Notes under the pieces: generated by a model
The model's database searches: none
What the model was told of the DNA's origin: nothing
What the model saw: the letters and a program-made list of their open reading frames with translations, nothing else
Part shown: in pieces, positions 1-10,834 of the stretch
Position numbering within the stretch: position 1 is the first letter of the stretch
Layout of the letters: every line of letters begins with the position of its first letter
DNA from: Pseudopithomyces maydicus
Lineage: Eukaryota > Ascomycota > Dothideomycetes > Pleosporales > Didymosphaeriaceae
Reading direction: 5' to 3'
Assembly (NCBI GenBank): GCA_026873275.1
Contig: JANTUC010000007.1
Coordinates: 1,984,001 to 2,048,000 of the forward strand
Length of the DNA stretch: 64,000 bases
Translations under genes and position numbers: made by a program

Positions 1-826
1 GTAGCATACGAACTCGGCGCCCCCATTCCCCGATTAGGAAACGCCGGATCGTCGATGCACTTGTGACATACCGTCTTTATTGCGGCCAACTCACGGGGAG
101 ACTCTACGCTGCTCATTGGATGCCAAACTTGACACTGCGCCTCGAATTTGCAAATCGAGAGCACTGTTCGTCCGCGACTAGTTAAAAATCTCCTAATAAA
201 GCGTCCGGTGCACGTCTGGTTCAGCCGAGTCGGAGGAATTGGGCGGGGTACGCGAGGCGCTCGCGAGCGCTGCGCGAGAATGTAGCGAATGCGCTACGGG
301 TAGAACGAGAAGAAAGAAAGCTAGGATTTTTTGGGAGCTACAGTACATACCATCGTATTTAGCAATGACTATGTATTCACGATTCAGTTGTACATTAGTG
401 TCAACGAGTATTAGATGGATCAAGCAGGTGATCCAGCATTTCAAGTTCCTGGATGGCGATAACATGCATCACAGCTTTTCCATTAAGGAAAGTTTCACGT
501 TGCTTCATAACATGCATTAGGGATGAACGTTGTGTGAATGATTTGATTCAGATTTATTTAAATTGATTCGTGATTTCGAACACCGTCTAAGTGCGATTAT
601 TGAATACAAGAGATGGAAACACTACTTTTGAACCTACAACGCCGAAGCCAGGGTATGAAGAACCATTACATCGCAAATCGCCATGAGTGAGCCAACATTA
701 AGCCCGTATCATGCTCGACAATACTTCATCCAACCATCTAAACATGGGTAAATGATCATGCAGACATCGTCACTCGAGGCCAGGCAGTCAACCGTTGCAA
801 TGCATATCCAGGTAACGCTGGGTTAC
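1..826. other. left edge, no gene recognised
   Basis: Only short open frames of under 100 codons occur here. None has a recognisable domain, a plausible intron structure or fungal coding character. The stretch from about 520 to 830 is the likely 3' flank of the NSR1-like gene that reads leftwards and stops at 827. Confidence 0.5.
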
Positions 827-2362
827 CTAGAAAGTTACCTTGGAGCCCTTGAAGTCGTTGAAGCCGCCACGGTTGGTGGAGAAACCACCGCGACCGCCAC
901 GACCTCCACCACGTCCGCCGCGGCCACCGCGGTCGCCGAAGCCACCACGGCCACCACGACCGCCGCCACGTCCACCGAAGCCACCGCGGCCTCCGCCACG
1001 GCCACCACGGTCACCGCCGCCGTTGTTGTCACGGGCAGAAGCGAAGTCGATGCGGATGTTGCGGCCATCAACGTCCTGTCCGCTCAAACCATCAAGAGCA
1101 GCCTGGGCCTCCTGGACGTTGGCGAACTCAACGTATCCGAAACCCTTGGGGGCACCAGTCTCACGGTCGGTGGGAAGAGAGACACGGGCAATCTCGCCGT
1201 ACTGGCTGAAAGCCTCACCGATGGACTCGTTGGTAGAGTCGAAGGAGAGGTTTCCGATGAACAGAGTGTTGCTGGGAGCGCTGCGCTTGTCACCGAACTG
1301 CTTGGCGCGGGCGGCACCCTTGTCCTGGTTCTGAGGGCGGGGCTGGCTGAAGTCGACGTTCAAGGCACGGCCGTCGAGGTCAGAGTCGTGAAGAGCCTCC
1401 TTGGCCGCCTTAGCAGCGTCGGCGGTTGTGAACTCAACGTAACCGAAACTAAGATCAATGTTAGTAAACGCCAAAGAATACACCAGCATGTCGAGAACAC
1501 GTACCCCTTGGAGCGACCAGACTCGCGGTCGGTGATGATGCGGCAGCCATCAATTGTTCCGTAAGGAGCGAAGGTGGAAGACAGCCACTCCTCGTCGACA
1601 TTCCAGCTAAGGTTGCCAACGAACAAGTTCTTGATGCCCTCCTCACCAGCGGACTCGGTCTTAGTCTTCTTGACAACGGGCTCGGCCTCAGCCTCAGCCT
1701 TGCGCTTCTTGGAGGGAGCCTCCTTCTCGTCGGAGTCGCTGTCGCTGGAGTCGGAGTCAGAGTCAGAGTCGGAGGAGTCGTCAGAGTCAGAAGAAGCCTA
1801 AAGCCTGTTAATATCACAGAGCAGGAAGAAAAAGGGGAGCTCGACATACCTCAGCCTTGGTGGCCTTCTCAGCAGGCTTGGCCTCCTTCTCAGACTCGCT
1901 CTCGGAATCAGAGCTGTCGGAATCAGAGTCAGACGACTCAGACTCCTTAGCGGCACCGTTGGTCTTCGCGGCAGCCTCGGGGGCATCAGCCATCTCCTCA
2001 TCACTGTCGGAAGAGTCGCTGTCGGACGAATCGGAGCTGGCCTCGGCCTTGGCGGCTACAGCCTTAGCAGCCTTCTTGGTGGCGGGCTTCTCCTCCTCGC
2101 TGGAAGAGCTGTCGCTGTCGCTGTCATCCTCAGAGGCGCTGGAAGCAGACTCCTCGGACTCAGACTCAGACTCAGGCTCAGGGGTAGGCTCCTTCTTGGA
2201 CTTCTTGGACTTCTTCTCGACGGCAGAGGCAGCGGACTTGGCGGTGTCCTTGCTCTTCGCCTTGGGGGTCTGAGAGGCCTTGGTGACACGGCCCTCCTTG
2301 ACCTTCTGGACGGGAGCGTCGACCTTCTTGGAGGTCTTGGTGGTAGCCTTGGTCTTAGACAT
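827..2362 (-). CDS. NSR1: nucleolin-like pre-rRNA processing protein (Nsr1/Gar2)
   Basis: Nucleolar RNA-binding protein that in yeasts supports 18S rRNA maturation and 40S subunit assembly. I read three exons on the minus strand: 2362-1850, 1797-1505 and 1448-827, giving 475 residues. Both introns are canonical (GTATG..TTTAG and GTACG..CTTAG), and the second has a CTAAC branch point. The order of domains is diagnostic. First comes a Lys/Ala-rich start and long Ser-Asp-Glu acidic tracts (about residues 60-200). RRM1 begins around residue 228 with the RNP2 motif NLFVGNLSW. RRM2 begins around residue 329 with NTLFIGNLSF. A C-terminal Gly-Arg-rich (RGG/GAR) tail fills about residues 415-465. The acidic tracts match CK2 substrates and the tail a typical arginine-methylation substrate (family knowledge). 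The upstream region is shared with ALG6. Confidence 0.93.
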
Positions 2363-2529
2363 GATGTCGGATTGATTCTAGATCTAGGGTTGATTAGTAT
2401 GCTGTAAAAAAATTATACCTGAGAAGATAAAAAATTTTGCGCAAAGGAAAGAGGTAAGACGCGAAGTCTTTTGATTCAAGCGCTGGTTTGATGTAAACCA
2501 TGATGCGCTGATAGCCAACTGTCTCGGAA

Positions 2530-2840
2530 CGCGAAAAGCCCACAGGAATCTCTCAACGAAATTAAGCGCCTTGCGACGAAAATTTCTGAAGCCCACGTAA
2601 AAGCCCACGCTTCAAGGCGATGTGTTCCCACAAATGCCGAGAAGAGAAGATATATAGCCCTCAGTAGCCGCAAAGCCCACTGGTGAATTGCGCTGTGCTC
2701 TGACGAGCGACAGGCGCACCCTCTGTTCCTCTGTGTGTTAAGGAAATTGTTCGCATGTGCCCACTGACTTGATAGAATGTGTGTTTAAGAGTCGCAGTTC
2801 TCTTGTAAATCCCTCAGTAGCTCGCAAGTGCCCACGAAGT
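2530..2840. promoter_or_regulatory. cluster of (A/T)GCCCAC motifs between NSR1 and ALG6
   Basis: The divergent NSR1/ALG6 interval (2363-3108) holds six copies of the core GCCCAC in about 300 bases, all in the same orientation: near 2537, 2590, 2603, 2674, 2758 and 2830. Four are preceded by AA (AAGCCCAC) and two by GT (GTGCCCAC). Two copies sit in a longer shared context, CAGTAGC(C/T)..GCAA(A/G)..GCCCAC, near 2662 and 2816. No ORF in the interval looks coding. A transcription-factor site for ribosome-biogenesis control is my inference from the NSR1 neighbour. Confidence 0.45.
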
Positions 2841-3108
2841 CACAAATAGAGCCTCAACTGGTGTGTAGAGGAAGAAGTGTTAAGGTGCGAGAGAAGAAGT
2901 CGCAAGGTGGTGAAGAGTTCGAACCTTCACCCGCCACCGCGTTTTGTACGAAGGAAATTTTAGCGGGACCAGGGTCCAAGCTCGAAGGCGGTGAGCGACT
3001 AGCGGCTTGGGCGTGACCCGTCGGCCAAGTCGGTAAGCGAGTAACGTCGCCTACTGTATGGTTACGATTTCACCCTCTCCACCACGTTCGCAGTGCTGAT
3101 TATTCCCG

Positions 3109-4910
3109 ATGGCATCGCCGCAAGGACACAGACCTCGTCGGCGGAGGAAGATCGAGGAGGGTTCTTTGGCCCATGTGACCCACGGAACCCTCGATCTAGA
3201 TCAATCCAGCCATTCCCGCAAGCCCGCATTTCCGCTCGTTGCTTTCCTCTGGCCCGCCAAGGGCGTAGTTTCGCAATGGATCACCATACCCGTTATTCTC
3301 ATGGTCGTAGGCTTGTTTCGCTGGACGACAGGACTATGGGGGTATTCTGGCTTCAACTCACCACCCATGCATGGAGACTTCGAAGCTCAGCGGCATTGGA
3401 TGGAGATCACCAAACACCTACCGGTTTCGCAATGGTATTTCTACGACTTGGGATGGTGGGGTTTGGATTATCCTCCTCTTACTGCGTACCATAGTTGGCT
3501 TCTGGGTACTATGTATGTTCTGGCTACATTGCATCGCCTTTTATGGCTAATTTTTGAAGTGGCTCCGCGATCAACCCTGACTGGTTCGCGCTATTCGATT
3601 CTCGAGCGCTCGACGATCCCTTGCTGAAAATATACATGCGCGCCACTGTTTTCGCCTCGGAATACCTCGCATACGTTCCTGCCTTGATTATATTCCTGCG
3701 AAGATACTCTCGAGCTGAGAAAGTGAACGTCTGGGAAGGATCGATCGCTCTCGTTGCGATTCTTATGCAGCCGGCCACATTGCTGATCGACCACGGTCAT
3801 TTTCAGTACAACACCGTCATGCTGGGTCTGACTGTTGCAACCATGTCGAGTATACTCGCTGGGCGTCATCTCTGGAGCTGTGTTTTCTTCGTGGGAGCAC
3901 TTGGGTTCAAGCAGATGGCACTCTTCTATGCGCCTGCGGTTTTTGCCTACCTTCTTGGTATTTGCATCTTCCCGCGGGTCAATATTTCAAGGCTGCTTTT
4001 GATTGCTATTACCACGGCCGCATCTTTCGCACTATTATACCTGCCATTCCTCGTTGGAGTTGCTTACGACACGTATAACAACGCGTTGTACAAGGGCCTT
4101 CCGCTCCCTCCACTTCTTGAATCCCTGCCGGTTTCCCTGGACTCTGACGCTTGGTACTATCCCTATGTTCTGGAAGTTGGGCAGTCGATCCACAGGATCT
4201 TTCCATTTGCGAGAGGATTGTTCGAAGACAAGGTCGCCAACATCTGGTGCTCGATTCACACCTTCCATAAGCTTCATCAATACTCCGGTCCTCTCCTTCA
4301 ACGAGCTGCTCTACTCGCCACCTTGGCTTCGATTACACCGCCGTGTCTAATCATTTTCCTCAGACCGCGCAAACAGCTAGTTCCACTGGCCTTTGCTACA
4401 ACTGCTTGGGGCTTTTTCCTCTGCTCATACCAGGTACACGAGAAGAATGTCCTGCTACCACTTTTACCGATGACGGTCCTGTTGAGCGGCCATGGTGGTC
4501 TCTTGCCTTCGATTCGCGCTTGGGTAGGATTGGCGAACATGCTTGGCGTCTGGACGATGTTCCCACTGCTCAAGAGAGATGAGCTGAGGGTTCCTTATTT
4601 CACCATCTCACTTCTTTGGGCATACTTGCTTGGATTACCGCCTGTATCCTTCTCCGCCTACCACGAGGGAACCTCGGGAGGTCTCAGCTTGTTCACCAAG
4701 ATTATACATGTTAACATATATATTGTCATGGTGGGCTGGCATGTCGCGGAAGCTTTCGTCGCAACACCTGCAGGGAAGCCAGACCTATGGGTTGTGGCGA
4801 ATTCGGTGATCGGATGCGGAGGCTTTGGACTTTGCTACCTTTGGTGTCTGTGGACGCTGCTCAACAAGAGCGAACTGCTGGGCTCGAAGGCGAAAAGCAA
4901 GACGCAGTAG
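3109..4910 (+). CDS. ALG6: ALG6 dolichyl-P-Glc:Man9GlcNAc2-PP-dolichol glucosyltransferase
   Basis: GT57-family (GT-C fold) enzyme of the ER membrane that adds the first glucose to the lipid-linked N-glycan precursor. Two exons, 3109-3512 and 3560-4910, give 584 residues. The 47-nt intron (GTATGT..GAAG) has a GCTAAT branch site, and splicing restores the conserved stretch GSAINPDWFAL. Family hallmarks are visible: the first luminal loop HGDFEAQRHWME contains the acidic residue pair expected at the active site, followed by WGLDYPPLTAYHSWLLG, then YMRATVFASEYL and about ten hydrophobic segments to the C-terminus. The size is close to the yeast protein (about 540 residues). It lies divergent from NSR1 and tail-to-tail with COX17, about 207 bases from that stop. 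Nothing is missing or frameshifted. Confidence 0.95.
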
Positions 4911-5117
4911 ACCGGATACTGGTCTCTTTTTCTGGACGTTTATCAAGATACCCATTCTGTGTTCACCATAGAGAGAAGTTTGGTTTCATTCGTACAAGTG
5001 GGTATGTAGTAGTTCTAAAGGTTCGCCCACAATGCTTGACGCCATTTCTATGCTCGTATTGTACAGTGTATATCCAACCAAACAATTATCATACAGGCTC
5101 TTTGCCCCACTGCGACG

Positions 5118-5456
5118 TTATATCTCGAAGCCGTAGCCCTTCATGCAGAGCTTGTATTTCGTAACGAGGTCGGCGCATTCTTCTTGCGGATTGCTCGAGT
5201 TGGAGAAGAGCATGCACTCGTCGCGCTTGGCTTTCTCATCGGTACAGACGCAGCATGGCTAAACATCCGTCAGCTAGTGCTCGAATCTGTCGTTTTGATA
5301 TGATCTCATACCTTCGGCTTTGCGGGCGTGCTGGGAGTCTTGAGATCAGCGCCCAGATTGGCGGCCGTAGGTGGCGGAGGTGCCTGTGCTGCCGTGCTGT
5401 TAGCCACTGCTTTTTGCGCGCGCCCTAAAATACGTACTTGACTGTCCTGAACCCAT
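5118..5456 (-). CDS. COX17: COX17 mitochondrial copper chaperone
   Basis: Small intermembrane-space copper chaperone that delivers Cu(I) to Sco1/Cox11 for cytochrome c oxidase assembly. I assembled three exons: 5456-5438 (19 nt), 5388-5312 and 5258-5118, giving 78 residues, the normal family size. The last exon holds the twin Cx9C core: KPCCVCTDEKAKRDECMLF and then CADLVTKYKLCMKGYGFEI, with the copper-binding CC pair directly before CVC. Intron 2 (GTATG..TTTAG) fuses the PAKPK end of exon 2 to PCCVC. Exon 1 is inferred. Its donor GTACGT is strong, and the frame only works if splicing skips the first AG after the CTAAC branch point and uses the next suitable one (5390-5389). The gene is head-to-head with RNA1, with 314 bases between the start codons. 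Confidence 0.88.
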
Positions 5457-5770
5457 TGCGATGTGTGAATGTGGTGGAATGGAGGCTCCGGCAACTTGCT
5501 TAGCAATTCGAAATCCACTTTGAATGTCTTGGCTTCGCGACTTCGCCGCGGCGCGCCGATCAACAAAAGCAGTTCAGTTCGAGGACGCACGGAGCATCTA
5601 TCATGCAGGGATCCTTCTAGCCCAAACACACCCCACCAAAACAACAATTCTTGCATAATAGCCCCGCGTCACCCGCTGCTCTTATCCTTCTACCTTCTAC
5701 TAGTCTTTTGCTGTCGTGGAATACCGTCTGAGCCAACACACCAAAACTCTGTCACGTCGGATTTGCGACC
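5457..5770. promoter_or_regulatory. shared divergent promoter of COX17 and RNA1
   Basis: Only 314 bases separate the two start codons, so both promoters and 5' leaders must lie here. The interval contains pyrimidine-rich runs (5640-5710) ahead of the RNA1 ATG but no clear TATA box. An open frame crosses it on the minus strand, upstream of the inferred COX17 start, but it lacks any Cox17 similarity. Confidence 0.5.
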
Positions 5771-7113
5771 ATGTCTGACTCCAAGATCTTCTCGCTCGAA
5801 GGCAAGAGCCTGAAACTCGACACTGCCGAGGACATTGAGCCGCATATCAAGGCGCTCAAGGAGAACAACGATGTGGAGGAGGTACGGTTCCTCGGAAATA
5901 CCATTGGTATAGGGGCCAGTGAGGCGCTCGCCAAAGTTCTCGAGACCAAGAAGAAGTTGCAAGTATGTTTACCCCTCATCATGCCCCTCTCCCCCTTACT
6001 GACTTACGCCTCCAGGTTGCCAACTTCGCCGACGTCTTCACCGGCCGCCTCCTCTCCGAGATCCCGCAAGCGCTCTCCGCCCTCCTCACGTCGCTCCTCA
6101 CCCTCCCCAACCTCTACACCGTAAACCTCTCCGACAACGCCTTCGGCCTCAACACCCAAGCGCCCCTTGTCGACTTCCTCTCCCAGCACGTCCCCCTCCG
6201 CCACCTCATCCTGAACAACAACGGCCTTGGCCCCGCCGCCGGCGTCCTCATCGCCGATGCCCTCACCACCCTCGCCGAGAAGAAGGACGCCGCGCGCAAA
6301 GAAGGCAAGGACGTGCCTAACCTCGAGACCGTCATCTGCGGCCGCAACCGCCTGGAGAACGGCAGCATGGCCGCCTGGGCAAAGACATACGCCGCACATA
6401 CGGGCATCAAGGAAGTCAAGATGGTGCAGAACGGCATCCGCGCCGAGGGAATCACCCACGTGCTCAACAACGGCTTCAAGCACTCCACCAAGATCGAGGT
6501 GCTCGACCTCCAGGACAACACCTTCACCGCGACGGGCGCAAAGGCCCTCGCCAACGTGGTCGGCAACTGGCCCGAGATCAAGGACCTCGGCGTAGGAGAC
6601 TGCCTGCTCAGCGGCCGCGGCGGCATCGCCTTCTCGTCCGCCCTGCAGAAGGGCAAGAACGCCAAGCTCGAAGTCCTCCGCCTCGAATTCAACGAGATCA
6701 ACGCAAAGGGCGTCGCGGGTCTCGCTGAGGCCCTCTCCAAGCTCCCCGCTCTCCGCCGCATCGAGCTTGAGGGCAACAAGTTCGACGCCGAGGACCCGGC
6801 CATCGAGAAGCTCCGCGAGGAACTTGGCAAGCGCAGGGAGGCCGCCGGCGTGGAGGACGAGGATGACGAGAACTGGGGCATTGGCGATCTCGATGAGCTT
6901 GAGTCTGAGGATGAAGACGAAGAGGAGGAGGACGAGGGTATGGCAGCTAGCGACGAGGAGGACGAGGGTGTTGCGGCTCAGGAGAAGGCCGCGCGGGACA
7001 TCATTGCCGACCAGCAGGCAGAGGACTCAAATGTCGCGCAAAAGGACGACAAGGATGTCGATGCGCTCGCAGATGCGCTGGCAAAGACGGAGATCCGGCC
7101 GAAGGAGGCTTGA
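5771..7113 (+). CDS. RNA1: Ran GTPase-activating protein RNA1
   Basis: Cytoplasmic RanGAP that triggers GTP hydrolysis on Ran/Gsp1 and so sets the direction of nuclear transport. Two exons, 5771-5962 and 6016-7113, give 429 residues. The 53-nt intron (GTATGT..CTCCAG) has a CTGAC branch point. The N-terminus (ISLEGKSLKLDT-like, then the GNTIG loop) is followed by a horseshoe of leucine-rich repeats with repeated L..L.L..N motifs (for example LRHLILNNNGLGPAAG, LEVLDLQDNTFTATG-type repeats and LEVLRLEFNEINAKG) through about residue 345. A strongly acidic Glu/Asp tail (about 355-390) follows, as in yeast Rna1. A short Lys/Asp-rich end finishes the protein. It reads cleanly with no frame problem. 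Confidence 0.94.
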
Positions 7114-7553
7114 GTGTCGATGTGCGGAAGAAGGCGGTGGCTAGCCACGAATTAAGCATGAGGCTGACTCTGAGAAACGGGTTCTGGAGGATGCTAATGA
7201 TGGATCTACGATTTCATGGGGGTTGGAAAGGATATGGGCATGTGCATATACGATTGAACGCGATACCACGGATAGATGCAATCCCAAATTATACTACATA
7301 ATACTTTTAAAGTCGATGTATCGGTGATGGATTGATTATTGCAATTTCAATCAATCCAAGGTGTCACCAATGTGAGTAAAGAACTTCATGAAATCTCATA
7401 TGCCACCTTCATTGAGTCCTTGATTTGTCAACCTCTACGTGGCATGGACACCCCGTTGCATGTTGAATATGATCATTTCCCCACCGGAAGAGGATATAGT
7501 ACACATTGGGACCGAGCTCACGCCCCCCGATTCTCCAGCAAACATACATGTGA
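7114..7553. other. tail-to-tail intergenic region
   Basis: Between the stops of RNA1 (+) and the SMP-domain gene (-). It should hold both 3' UTRs. I see AT-rich stretches such as 7290-7345 but no coding or RNA feature. Confidence 0.5.
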
Positions 7554-8773
7554 CTAATGGGCCTCCAGTTCCTTCGACCCGCTGCGCCGGTGAGCACGGT
7601 CATGTATTGTGCCCTCCTTACGATTGATGTTTTCCTGATCAGTCGTTCCGAGAGTAACAGAATCATCGGCACCAGACCTACAAGAGTCGTTTCCAGCTGA
7701 ACGGGTGCGAAGCGTCAGTTCTGGTTTGTTGTATTGCGGCTGGCTACTCTCCATGTTGCCAGGTGTTTCACTCCGCTTGCGCTCGTGTTTGATAAACATT
7801 GGTCGGGCTTGGGTGGCGTGGACATCTTCTTCGGCATGGGTTTTGGTATCAGCTTCACTAAAGTGATAATTCTTGGCTTCCTTTCTCGTGACTGTGCGTT
7901 CCTCAGGTTTAGGTACAATCTTATTGCCTGGGAACAAGTTAGCCCAATCGCAACCCCCGGTACCAATCACTGTCAATATACGCACCTCTGAGAGAAAAGG
8001 CACGTTCGCGTTTGGCAACGACCGACTGGGCGCGGGCAGTGACGCCGCCCTTCGCAGTATGGCCGTGAGCTTTGGCCTCAAGGGAGTGAAGAAGATCAGC
8101 TTCTGCCTTGGTGACGGTCTCTTGCTCAATTTTGGGTTCGATCTTAGCGATTGCCTCCTGGAGCTCAGCTTTCAATTCTGGATTCGGAGCATTGGTCTCG
8201 GCGATGGCTCGTTGCATCTCTGAATCGGTTTCAGTGAAACGAGAATTACACGAAGGGTGAATAGGACTTACTGCTTGCAATTCCCTGCACTTTCTGGAAG
8301 ACCTCTTGGGAGACCTCGTGAGGATATTTGTCCACGGCAGCTTCCAAATCTGTGACGAGCGCAGCCTGGATATGGCTCGGCTTTGAAGCTAGTTCACCAC
8401 CCAGATCCAACTTAGGGCCCATCTCTTTGATATCCTGGCTAGCCACGGCAAGCGAGTTGACGGCAGATACGATTTTAGCAGAGCGACGGTCGGTGACTTC
8501 GACCTGCTCACTCAGGCGGCGGGCATCATCCGGGGTTATACTGAGCGGATCGGTCCGCAGCTTGTCGAGGACCTTGAAGAAATGTAAGTCACATCGTCTC
8601 TTCTCCTGAGAGTCAGATTCAGGTTGGAACTCGATGTAGACGGAAAAGCCGCCTACCACAAAAGTTGCAGTAGGCTTTTGAGGCTGTGGAGCAAACTCTC
8701 CCACCTCCATACGCAGGTATAACAAGGGAAAGTAGTAACTTACGGTGTCTTTGAGTTCCTCTGTGGATGACAT
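7554..8773 (-). CDS. SMP (seed maturation/LEA-type) domain protein
   Basis: Predicted hydrophilic stress protein of the LEA-like SMP family, linked to desiccation or stress tolerance; no biochemical activity is known. Four exons on the minus strand: 8773-8744, 8683-8272, 8219-7986 and 7927-7554, giving 349 residues. Intron 1 (60 nt) keeps the frame, so a naive ORF reads through it. Introns 2 and 3 begin GTAAGT and GTGCGT and end CAG, the latter after a GGCTAAC branch. Two SMP-like segments are visible: ITPDDARRLSEQVEVTDRRS (N-terminal half) and VTKAEADLLHSLEAKAHGHT followed by the AKGGVTARAQSVVAKRE signature. The C-terminal third is Lys/Glu/Thr-rich and looks disordered. The exact N-terminus (10-residue first exon) is the weakest part. 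Confidence 0.78.
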
Positions 8774-10834
8774 AGTGCACGACAGTGGGGAGTGCGGCTC
8801 AGATAGAGAGATGCAGAGAGGTGCAGAGAGGTTATGTGCTCTCGTTGAAAAATCGGAATGCAAACAGGCAGCTGCTGGCGACACTTTCCAGAACACGACG
8901 AAGGTGACGTCGGGGCATCGTGGGCGGTGCAAGAGCTACAGGAGCAAACGGCAGGTGCGCAACTGCAGAGCCGCACCTTCCTGGCGTGGCTGGGGAAAGT
9001 GAAGCACAGGGACAGTCCGGTTGCACCACAGTGTACCGACTAGCCTTATCGTCATGAGCAGTACTGGACCTGTATTGTTTCTACTGCTCTAAACCGGGAC
9101 AGGACCTGTCTATATTTTCTATGGTAGTTTAATTGTGTGCCCGTAGAACCAGCAAGCCATTTCAACCTTAGACCATCCAGTCTAGAAATACAACTACGAT
9201 GTGCACATTAACATCGCTAGGCACCAAAGCGCGGTTGATGTGGGCAGATGGTTGGCAAGGCAGATCGGAGGATGGTTTGGGTACGCTCGATGGATGGAGA
9301 TGATCTAGTCGGGTCCTCGCGACGATAATTAGATGACCGAAAAAATATTTATTCCGTCAAATCAATAAACATGAAAAAATAAAATAAAATATAGATGAAG
9401 ACAGTTGTGAGTTGGTGAAGACATCCAAATTCCTACTGTGGGTTTATTCTCGAGATGCGAATGTGGATTTGCTTGGAGCGCGGCCTCAGGTGTGTGACAA
9501 AGCATGGCTATACGCAATGTCGCTTGAGATGCGTAAAGTTAAGTTTGAAGTTTCTCCCCAGAAGTGAAATTGGCTTTGAACGTAGAGCAAGTCAAGAGAT
9601 CAGGTGGAAATGTACACCCAAGGATTGAACATGTGCTAAAGAAAGGCCCGAGGTCATAGCTCCTTTGGAATGCTTGCCGGCGATACCTTATCTCTAGAGG
9701 GTCCAGGGTGCCACGTCGCGTTGCGGCACGGTCCTTTGGCAGCTCAGGCTACGTCGTAGTGGAGTTGGAAAACAAGACAGCCTCGACCCGCCAGGAAACA
9801 AGCTCTGATCTGATCTCATCGATCTGAAGACGTGTGGAGCCTCGCACCACGGAATCGGGTCGTCCAGAGACCCGTCTGGAGTTGCGCTGGAGTCGACGTC
9901 GATCATCATCAGCCCCCCACACACGACAGAGGCGCCAAGCTGTTCAGGGGCAAGGCGGCATGCTAGTTTTGACTGCTGCAAGCCTTGCCGCAAGCCTCCC
10001 TGCACGCCCACGGGCCGTTGAAACACATGAACGCGATAAGGGTTTTTTGGAATATGGAAAGTATGTGCCTGGAAAGTGCACGCCGGCGAAGAGGTCGGCG
10101 GGGAGCAGCGGCCAGACCAGCAACCGGCACAGGACGAGTCGCTTGGCGCGAGTGGTGGTTGTTTTAGCAATGCGAGGTTCAAGTGGGACCTGCATCGGAT
10201 GACGTAGCACGCGGAAGAAGACGGGCGACGCTGTCTTGCCGACAACGAACCAAACACCTGCATGCCTTTAATTGTAACCTTGTGCATACACGCCATGCCG
10301 CACAAAATTCACTTGTGTTGCGGCTCATTCCCCAACACCGAGTAGCCGGGTCCACACAGCCGCCAGCGTTGACGTCGCGCTGTTGCCGACATTCATTTGC
10401 TGCGACCCAGTTTTCTTATCGACGGAGTCTTAGTAGAGCATCAAAATCGATGATCAGGGTCGCCGCCCCGACTTTTCTGCAGTCGCCCACCTGTCGCTAC
10501 CACTGTATATAGCACATGGGTCCCAGCACCTGTCCTCCAATCTCACTTCACCTTGTGACAACATCACGCTTTCTTATCCACACCTCACCCGTACTCCCCT
10601 TTTCTCATCGTCACTCGTTTGCATGTATTTTTGATACTGTTCTCCACAGTATCCCTGAACCGAGGAGCGCCTAACGTCATAGTGCTTTGCCTTCCAGACA
10701 GCGCATCTGCAAAAAATATTCGAGCATCAACCTGCCATCAAAACCCAGGCAACCTGAGTGGGTTCAGGACACCTGGTGCGCATTCCTGTCGCTCCTGATA
10801 TCCTGATCCGAACGACACGAGCCCGAACGACACC
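8774..10834. other. 2-kb divergent intergenic region
   Basis: Separates the SMP-domain gene (-) from the MscS channel gene (+). Several open frames up to 203 codons (for example 9694-10305 on the minus strand) lack domains, introns or sensible composition, and I do not call them. The last 300 bases (10510-10834) are pyrimidine-rich with CACC/CATC runs and probably form the channel gene's leader. Confidence 0.5.

Noticed and set aside
752..1564. 270-codon plus-strand frame rich in Ala/Thr
   Set aside because: Mirror image of the Gly-Arg repeat and RRMs of the NSR1-like gene.
2830..2960. Possible tRNA around the GAGTTCGAACC box
   Set aside because: The T-loop-like sequence has no matching acceptor stem, D-arm or A box.
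9694..10305. 203-codon minus-strand frame
   Set aside because: No domain, odd Cys/Ser/Pro composition, several competing frames over the same bases.
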